From Adiantum capillus-veneris (Eukaryota > Streptophyta > Polypodiopsida > Polypodiales > Pteridaceae): a stretch of 64,000 bases of DNA. The notes below the pieces were generated by a model. It did no database searches, was not told the origin of the DNA, and was given only the letters and a program-made list of their open reading frames with translations. This document shows positions 57,851-64,000 of this stretch, piece by piece. Location of the stretch: NCBI GenBank assembly GCA_014529385.2, contig CM043964.1, positions 135,821,420 through 135,885,419 on the forward strand, read 5' to 3'. The position numbers and the translations under genes were made by a program. Numbering within the stretch: position 1 is the first letter of the stretch; the number at the start of each line of letters is the position of its first letter.

Positions 57851-59049
57851 GGAGTCTCATGGATGCAAACGTAGCAATTCTAGATTGACAATATGACACC
57901 TACAATTTGACCTTAATGGCACCTCACATGTCACTAGTACCCTTGGAATTGATAGATCATAATTGGAATGTACAACCAATGCACCCAGAAGCACAGCATG
58001 CACAATCCACCCTAGCCCATGGAAAACCAATGAGTCAATTGTGGATAGAGAAATCCATAATGGAGACCAAACCAAAGCAGATATGGCTATCTAAACCACA
58101 AAGAACCAATCTATCTTTGACTTTAATCCAGCAACATGCAAATAGAACTCCACAAAGTGGTTATACTTGGAAGAAGAAATCCACACCACTGACCAATTCA
58201 CTATCAAATCAACCCAAGTATAAATGGCTTACAAAATCCAAATCAGCAAAGCCACCAACCTCCAAGTAAACAATGTGGCAATGGAAACCCAAGCAACAAG
58301 AATCATAACTACCTTTGCAGTTTAAACAATCCAAATACAAGTGGGTACTAAAAACCATGCCTATCCCAAATGATCACTCCGCCACAAGTACTCACAAAAC
58401 CTATAATCAAGGAACGAGAGTGTCATCTTCGAAAGCTTTTATTTGGACCACATAGTTTAGATGGAACCTTGTCAATAAACATTTAGTTCAATACCCACAC
58501 ATCTTGCACAACATTTTGTTACCTGATTCATCTCTTCCATAAGCATAATAGAGCCACATCCCATGACCTTGCATAGAGGTGTTGTTTGTGCCCAAGCACA
58601 TTGCACAAACCTTCATCCGGGATGACTCAAGATGGGAAGGGGAGAGTAACTGTGGGACGGGTGTCTAACCTCACTCCTATCTTATTGCAGATGTAGCGAG
58701 AACCACGAATAAATTGTCAATCCATGGGACGAAGCTGACTCGACTAGTGCATAGAGGCTACAAGAGGCTGTCAATCTCTTGGAAAACAACTCACATCTAG
58801 CTCAAGCTATACTCAAGTGACTGAAATCACCAAAAGCCAATCGCTCATCGGCAAAAAAATCACATACGTTACAGCATCAAATGACATCCAAACATATTGA
58901 AACTTCTAGGACATGTTTATAAGACCTAAGCACACATGCTTATGGTCTCAAATCCGAGTTTAGGTTAAGTACAAAGATCACGATTATTAACATCAGTGGA
59001 ATTTTGACCTAGTCGTTTTTGACCCAGAATGCATCTAAATGCTTAGCAA
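57851..59049. repeat. Inverse copy of 4251-5463
   Basis: Downstream of the GAP protease in sense orientation. It includes a 120-codon + frame (57907-58269) rich in Gln/Lys/Ser that the left copy only partly preserves (5178-4942, - strand). No domain. Confidence 0.45.
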
Positions 59050-59479
59050 TGATGCCCCAATATCCCGCCTATGTTTAGTTTTTTATTTTAAAGTGTGAAT
59101 TTCTACTTATGATGAAATTAGGCTGCGGGTCAGCGATGCCAAAAGCTACAAAATACTATGAAGTGCTTATGTCAATGCGTAGAGCTCTTACCTGCGGTTG
59201 CAGTGCAACAGATGCTACTGCAATGTGACAATCGAGGAGAGAGTGGGAAGCGCGATAAGGAGAGAAGTGAGTGTCATTAGCTCACACGGTCTATTTCATT
59301 ATCCAAAACTTAATAATAAACTTTACAAAGTTGGCTTTTATACCTTAGCCAAGGTCTAAAATGTGTAATCTCCGCTGCCCAAGACCTTCGAGGCTCCACA
59401 CTTATTGTATCTGAAAGTTAGGTACACTAACTGACCTATGCTTTATATCTTGGAACTCTTATTGAGCCCGTAACACGCT
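59050..59479 (-). repeat. Inverted E1 LTR copy, truncated
   Basis: Reverse complement of about 3830-4240, including the TATA box and the CAG/GTAAG donor-like site. It ends abruptly at GAGCCCGTAACACG (59479), lacking the first roughly 180 bp of the LTR, and joins a direct copy of position 1176. Confidence 0.75.
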
Positions 59480-60762
59480 GCTGAATTCATGAGCATATCT
59501 GGAGACAAATGAGCAGAATGTTGGGGAATCATCTCCACCGCCATTCAAATAGATTCACAGATCATCACAGCCCCATTCCCTGTGATCACATCAAAGGATA
59601 TACCAGATATCAAAGGATTGGGAATGCCATTGGCCCAAAAGGTCCTAGATATACAGAGTTCAATGAAGATGCATTTGTCAAAGAAAACAAAGAATGAAGA
59701 CCAAGACTCATCAGTCTCGGATGACAACACAAAGTTTTCAAGCACGGTTAAAATGGAGACTGATGCCAAAGCAAAGCTTATTGAAGATGATTCATCTCCA
59801 TCGTACATAACCTCAAAAGAGCTTAAAGCAGATCAGGCATCAAGAAGTGCAGATCAAACAGAGCAAAGACCAACCACAAAAGTTATTGAGCAGAGAATTC
59901 CACCAAGACATGCAGTAAAGAAGATCAAAATTGCAGACACCCAAGAAGCAATAGGAAGTCCAAAGATCCACACATTGCAAGCTAAATCAGCTGATGAAAG
60001 TCAGATTGGAAAACAAAGTCACATGCCATCCTCCATAGAGACACAATTAGGTCAAGAAGAGACCATGGCAAAAGTTGGACAAAGATCTTCAATAGAACCA
60101 ACAACAAGGATAGTTTTAGTTATGAGCAGTACAAAAGGAGCAAGTGTCAGATGTAATACTGTACTGGATAACGAAGCAAAATGCAATATGGTTGCAAACA
60201 AAATCCATAGCATTCGATAGATTACTCCATGCAAACATGAGCGCAAAACAATGCTAGGTATGCATACAAGTAAAAAAGAATGCTTGCTACCCTTAGCATC
60301 CAAAAACATGAAGAGGAGGTAAAGTTTTAGGTGAAGCCTTCAAAGGAAATGCTTCCAGATGTCATCCTTGGACATCAATGGTTAGATCAACACAAGGCCT
60401 ACAAAGAAGATACAATGCTAATACTCTCTTCTTCAAGAGGTAGCCAAAAAAATTTACAGGTACCATTAATGCTGGACTCAGAGTTGCAGAAGTCACAAGA
60501 ATGGAAGACAGATCTTGCAGACAAAGGTAAAGCTAAAGTGGACCCTCTACCGACTAGCAAAAAAAGTGTGACAACATATGTCTCTACATCAAAGAACCCT
60601 CATGGATTAGTCTTTTCAAGCACGTCAGGCTTTCGAAACTTCAAGTCAATTGCTGACCCAACTAAAATCTCAAAGAGACACCCAACAAATCAAAGGTATA
60701 TCAGCCAAAGTACTCAAGAAAGCAAAGGAAAGTCAAGCAAGTGTTTGTTCCAAGCAATTTAG
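59480..60762 (+). pseudogene. E1 polyprotein fragment with retropepsin-like segments (right copy)
   Basis: Starts at CTGCTGAATTCATGAGCATA, the counterpart of 1176. The frame at 59582-60220 (212 codons) carries GLGMPLAQKVLDIQSS, the Ser/Asp-rich part, and TTRIVLVMSSTKGASVRCNT, VLDNEAKCNMVANK. A second frame (60331-60762) adds MLPDVILGHQWLDQHKAY, VPLMLDSELQKSQEWK and LVFSSTSGFRNFKSIADP. The DVILGHQWL string fits the C-terminal ILG strand of retropepsins, so this region was probably a protease. The DTG box is replaced by DNE. Two frames and a stop at 60218 indicate decay. Confidence 0.5.
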
Positions 60763-61375
60763 TCAAAGTCAATGATCCGGTTTGGATTAAAGACAGGAAA
60801 TCAACACAGAAAGACAAACACATGGGATGGATATCATCACGATGGAGCTTAAAAAAACAGGACTTATATAGAGGTAATGGACAGACACCAGACCTGCATG
60901 AAAAAAATAGGACTTATATAGACGACAAGGATTCTACACAGGTTATACAAAGCTTTGGCTACCAGTCAACCACAAGCCAATTGCAACTACACCAAACCTG
61001 CATGAAGATCTCAAGATCTCAACAAGACTTAGAGCTAAGCAAAGTCAACAAAGGAGTTACAAAATTCCTCAAGAGATTTGGATTCCTAAGTCTTCTAATG
61101 CTTTGAGTCAAAATCCAGATGCCCATAGCCAACAGAGGCCTACAACAACATCAAAGACTCATATCAACAGGCCAAATTGGAGAATCAAACAGATTATGGA
61201 GTCTTCACAGTCAAAGAAGGACAACCCAACCAACACAAATGCAGATTCAAAGATGATAAAACAGGTATGGCAAAAGAAACCTTCAATGCCAACTTGGTCC
61301 TTCACTAATCCTCTTTTTGAGGATTCAAGCTTACTTTTACCTGAAGAAATGTTTGTAGTAAGCACAAGAATGTAA
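60741..61375 (+). pseudogene. E1 C-terminal ORFs (right copy)
   Basis: Frame 60741-61106 starts MFVPSNLVKVNDPVWIKDRK, weakly like the basic DPVW-x-K segment of integrase C-termini, but no other integrase part exists. Frame 61103-61375 matches 2440-2709 of the left copy (SMPTWSFTNPLFEDSS). Duplicate phrases QDLYRGNGQTPDLHE and RTYIDDKDSTQ show a local duplication near 60850-60930. Confidence 0.35.
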
Positions 61376-62353
61376 AAAGTCAAGTCGCCAGGGTGCAAAA
61401 AACACTCTTTGGCATAATCAAAGTGGGGTTGCTGAGCCATAAAATGAGCAAAGCATAGACCCAAAGCTTCAAATCATATTAAACTTTGTGCTAAGAGTCG
61501 TAGTTATTAGGCTTACACTCAAGCTGGAAGAGTTGAGCATATCTAAAGTCATGTCGCTCATGCTGGATGAGATGAGCATAAGAGTCGAAGTCTATTAACT
61601 TACAATTGGTGGAGTGTCATAGAGTCCAACACTCATGCACAGTGCACAGTAAGATGAGAGCACATATCCTCGTCAAACGAAAACCATTCTTAAAGGGGTG
61701 CCAGCTTGGAAAGCCATGACATATTCTTTTATAGCTACACCATCTTTCTCAAGAACCCCTCAAAATCCTTCTTGCACGACATATTGTTTTCCAAGCATTT
61801 TTGTGTATCCTGGATGTCCCACCATTGGACATATGCATTAGACACTCCTTTTTTCTTCCACCTATGCACCTTGAGTGGACTACAATATGCAAACCAATGT
61901 TCCATCATGCTACCCTCTCATATTTGCTGCCTTTTTAATTCCATATCTATCAGCAAATAATCCCTTGAGTACTTTATTAATCCCATGCTAATAAGTACTC
62001 CAATAATACGCGTATCCCAAAGGCACTTTTTTCCTAGTGGGTTTTTCCCCTTTGGTAATCCAGGTATTAGACCCTAATTTAGAACCTCATCATTCTACTT
62101 CCCTTGTACATAATTTTCATCAATAAACAACAGCCTCATCATTATACTATTACAATGGACAAAAGCAACATCATCACTCACAACCGACATATTTTGACCA
62201 GTGAAGATGTTGCAGCAAATTGAAGCTCATCAACAAATTCAACCACAAATGAAGACAATCAGCCCCTCAACACCCAATGAAAAACCTTCCACAACCTCCA
62301 CGGACACTTTTCAGCTGTGCTCGAGGACGAGGACTAAAATCGGAAGGGGGGAA
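61376..62353 (+). mobile_element. E1 3' noncoding region and polypurine tract (right copy)
   Basis: Matches 2710-3648, with a short insertion near 61540-61580. Ends CGGAAGGGGGGAA directly before TGTTAAC. Confidence 0.5.
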
Positions 62354-62960
62354 TGTTAACTGAGCCGACGTCAGTTAACAGGAGCTGCTAAAGATCGAAG
62401 CCTTATGAATGCACATCAAAGATGAATATGAATAAGCAGTGAAGATTGGAGTTACACACTTTTCACATTTTTCCAAAATGGCCATGTATTGTAATTTCTC
62501 GATTTATTTAGCCATTGTGATAACTGTAACATGTTACGGGCTCAATAAGAGTTCCAAGATGTAAAGCATGGGTTAGTTAGTGTACCTAAGTTACAGATAC
62601 AATAAGTGTGGAGCCTTGAGGGTCTTGTGCACGAAACATTACACATTTTAGACCTTGGCTAAGGTATAAAAGCCAATGTTGCAAACTTTATTATTAAGTT
62701 TTGGATAATGAAATACACAGTGTGAGCTAATGGCGCTCACTTCTCTCCTTCTTGTGCTTCCTACTCCCTCCTCGGTTGTCACATTGCAGTCGTGTGGCTG
62801 TTGCATTGCAACAGCAAGTAAGAGCTCTACGCATTGACGTAAGCACTTCACAGTATTTTGTAGCTTTTGGCGTCACCGACCTGTGGCCTAATTTCATCAT
62901 AAGTATGAACTTACAGTTCAAAATCAAAAACTAAGCATAGGTGGAGTATTGGGGTATCAT
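62354..62960 (+). repeat. E1 LTR-like region (right copy)
   Basis: Direct copy of 3649-4250, with TATAAAAG at 62665-62672. The splice-donor-like site reads CAAGTAAGA here. A candidate end, TTGTCACA, is at 62776-62783. Confidence 0.5.
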
Positions 62961-64000
62961 TGCTAAGCATTTACATGCATTCTGGATTGAAAATGACTAG
63001 GTCAAAATTCCACTGCTATTACTAATTGTGATTTTTGCACTTGACCTAAAGTGGGATTGGAGACCATAAGCATGTGTGCTTAGGTCTTATAAACATTTCC
63101 TAGACGTTTCGTTATGTTTGGATGTCATTTGATGCTGTAACAAATGTGATTTGTTTACCGATGAGTGATTGGCTTTTGGTGATTTCAGTCACTTGAGTGT
63201 AGCTTGAGTTAGATGCGGGTTGTTTGTTGTTTTCCAAGAGATTGACAACCTCTTGTAGCCTCTATGCACTAGTTGATTCAACTTCATCCCATGGATTGAC
63301 AATTTATTCGTGGTTCTCACTACATCTGCAATAAGATAGGAGTGAGGTTAGACACCCGTCCCACAGTTACTCTCCCCTTCCTATCTTGAGTCATCCGGGA
63401 TGAAGGTTTCTGCAACGTGCCTAGGCGCGAACAACACTTCTATGCAAGTTCGTGGGATGTGGCCTTGTTATGCTTATGGAAGAGATGAATCGGATAACAA
63501 AATGTGTGCAAGATGTGGGTATTGAAGTAAATTTTCAATGCTGTTTATTGACGAGGTTCCATCTAAACTACGTGGTCCAAATAAAAGCTTTTGAAGATGA
63601 CACGCTCGTTCCTTGATTATAGGTTATGTGAGTACTTGTGGCCGAGTGATCATTTGGCTTGGCATGGTTTTTGGTACCCACTTGTATTTGGATTGTTTAA
63701 ACTGCAAAGGTAGTATCATTTTTGTTGCTTGGGTCTCCATTGCCACATTGTTTTCTTGGAGGTTGGTGGATTTTTTGATTTGGATTTTGGAAGCTATTTA
63801 TACTTGCATTGATTTGATAGTGAGTTGGTCCATGGTGTGGATTTCTTCTTCCAAGTATAACCACTTTGTGGAGTTCTGTTTGCATGTTGTTGGATTAAAG
63901 TCAAAGATAGATTGGTGCTTTGTGGCTTAGATAGCCATATCTGCTTTGGTTTGGTCGCCATTACAGATCTCCCTATCCAGAATTGCCTCATTGGTTTTCC
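62961..64000. repeat. Copy of 4251-5310, runs off the window
   Basis: Direct copy of the left segment with scattered changes. At the window end it is entering the antisense of the region downstream of GAP, so another GAP copy on the - strand is predicted beyond 64000. Confidence 0.5.

Overview
The window looks like nuclear DNA of a land plant with a large, repeat-rich genome; a fern, lycophyte or gymnosperm would fit, but the sequence does not settle the lineage. Evidence is the density of Ty3/gypsy chromovirus-type retrotransposons, an L1-like plant LINE, long microsatellites, no prokaryotic gene organisation, and a single host-type gene, a plant-style serine/threonine protein kinase. Almost every coding trace carries stops or frameshifts, so this is mostly a graveyard of nested mobile elements.

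Layout. (1) 1-11190: a compound retroelement block. On the + strand, the end of an element (here E1) with a weak retropepsin-like region and a purine tract runs into an LTR-like promoter region at 3649. On the - strand lies a gag / zinc-knuckle / aspartic-protease element (here GAP), decaying towards 11190. (2) 11191-27749: two copies of one chromovirus family. E3 (- strand) carries a gag-to-RNase H deletion. E2 (+ strand, LTRs 11541-13151 and 20155-21759) sits inside the 3' LTR of E3 with a 4-bp target duplication. A 1339-bp terminal-inverted-repeat DNA element with TTAA duplications interrupts the reverse transcriptase of E2. (3) 27750-about 33000: a different chromovirus, E4 (- strand), with a very short 153-bp LTR, inserted into the 5' LTR of E3. 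(4) 33000-37260: GC-richer single-copy-looking DNA, a small tandem duplication, a 0.5-kb AT/GT microsatellite, and the kinase (- strand) with one frameshift and one internal stop. (5) 37260-45275: AT-rich intergenic DNA with a 68-bp duplication and a 5'-truncated LINE flanked by a perfect 17-bp target duplication. (6) 45276-53507: a tandem array of ten units of about 0.79-0.91 kb, each complete unit carrying an internal GT microsatellite. (7) 53721-64000: a truncated E2-family LTR, then a rearranged copy of block 1. GAP is now on the + strand (55051-59479 is the inverse of about 3830-8450) and is fused at 59480 to a direct copy of 1176-about 5310.

No complete pathway or defence system is present. 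The most unusual items are the inverted/direct duplication joining the two ends of the window, GAP with its two consecutive retropepsin-like segments and no visible reverse transcriptase, the TTAA-flanked element with hairpin subterminal repeats, and the satellite array. All homology calls were made by eye from motifs; no database search was run.
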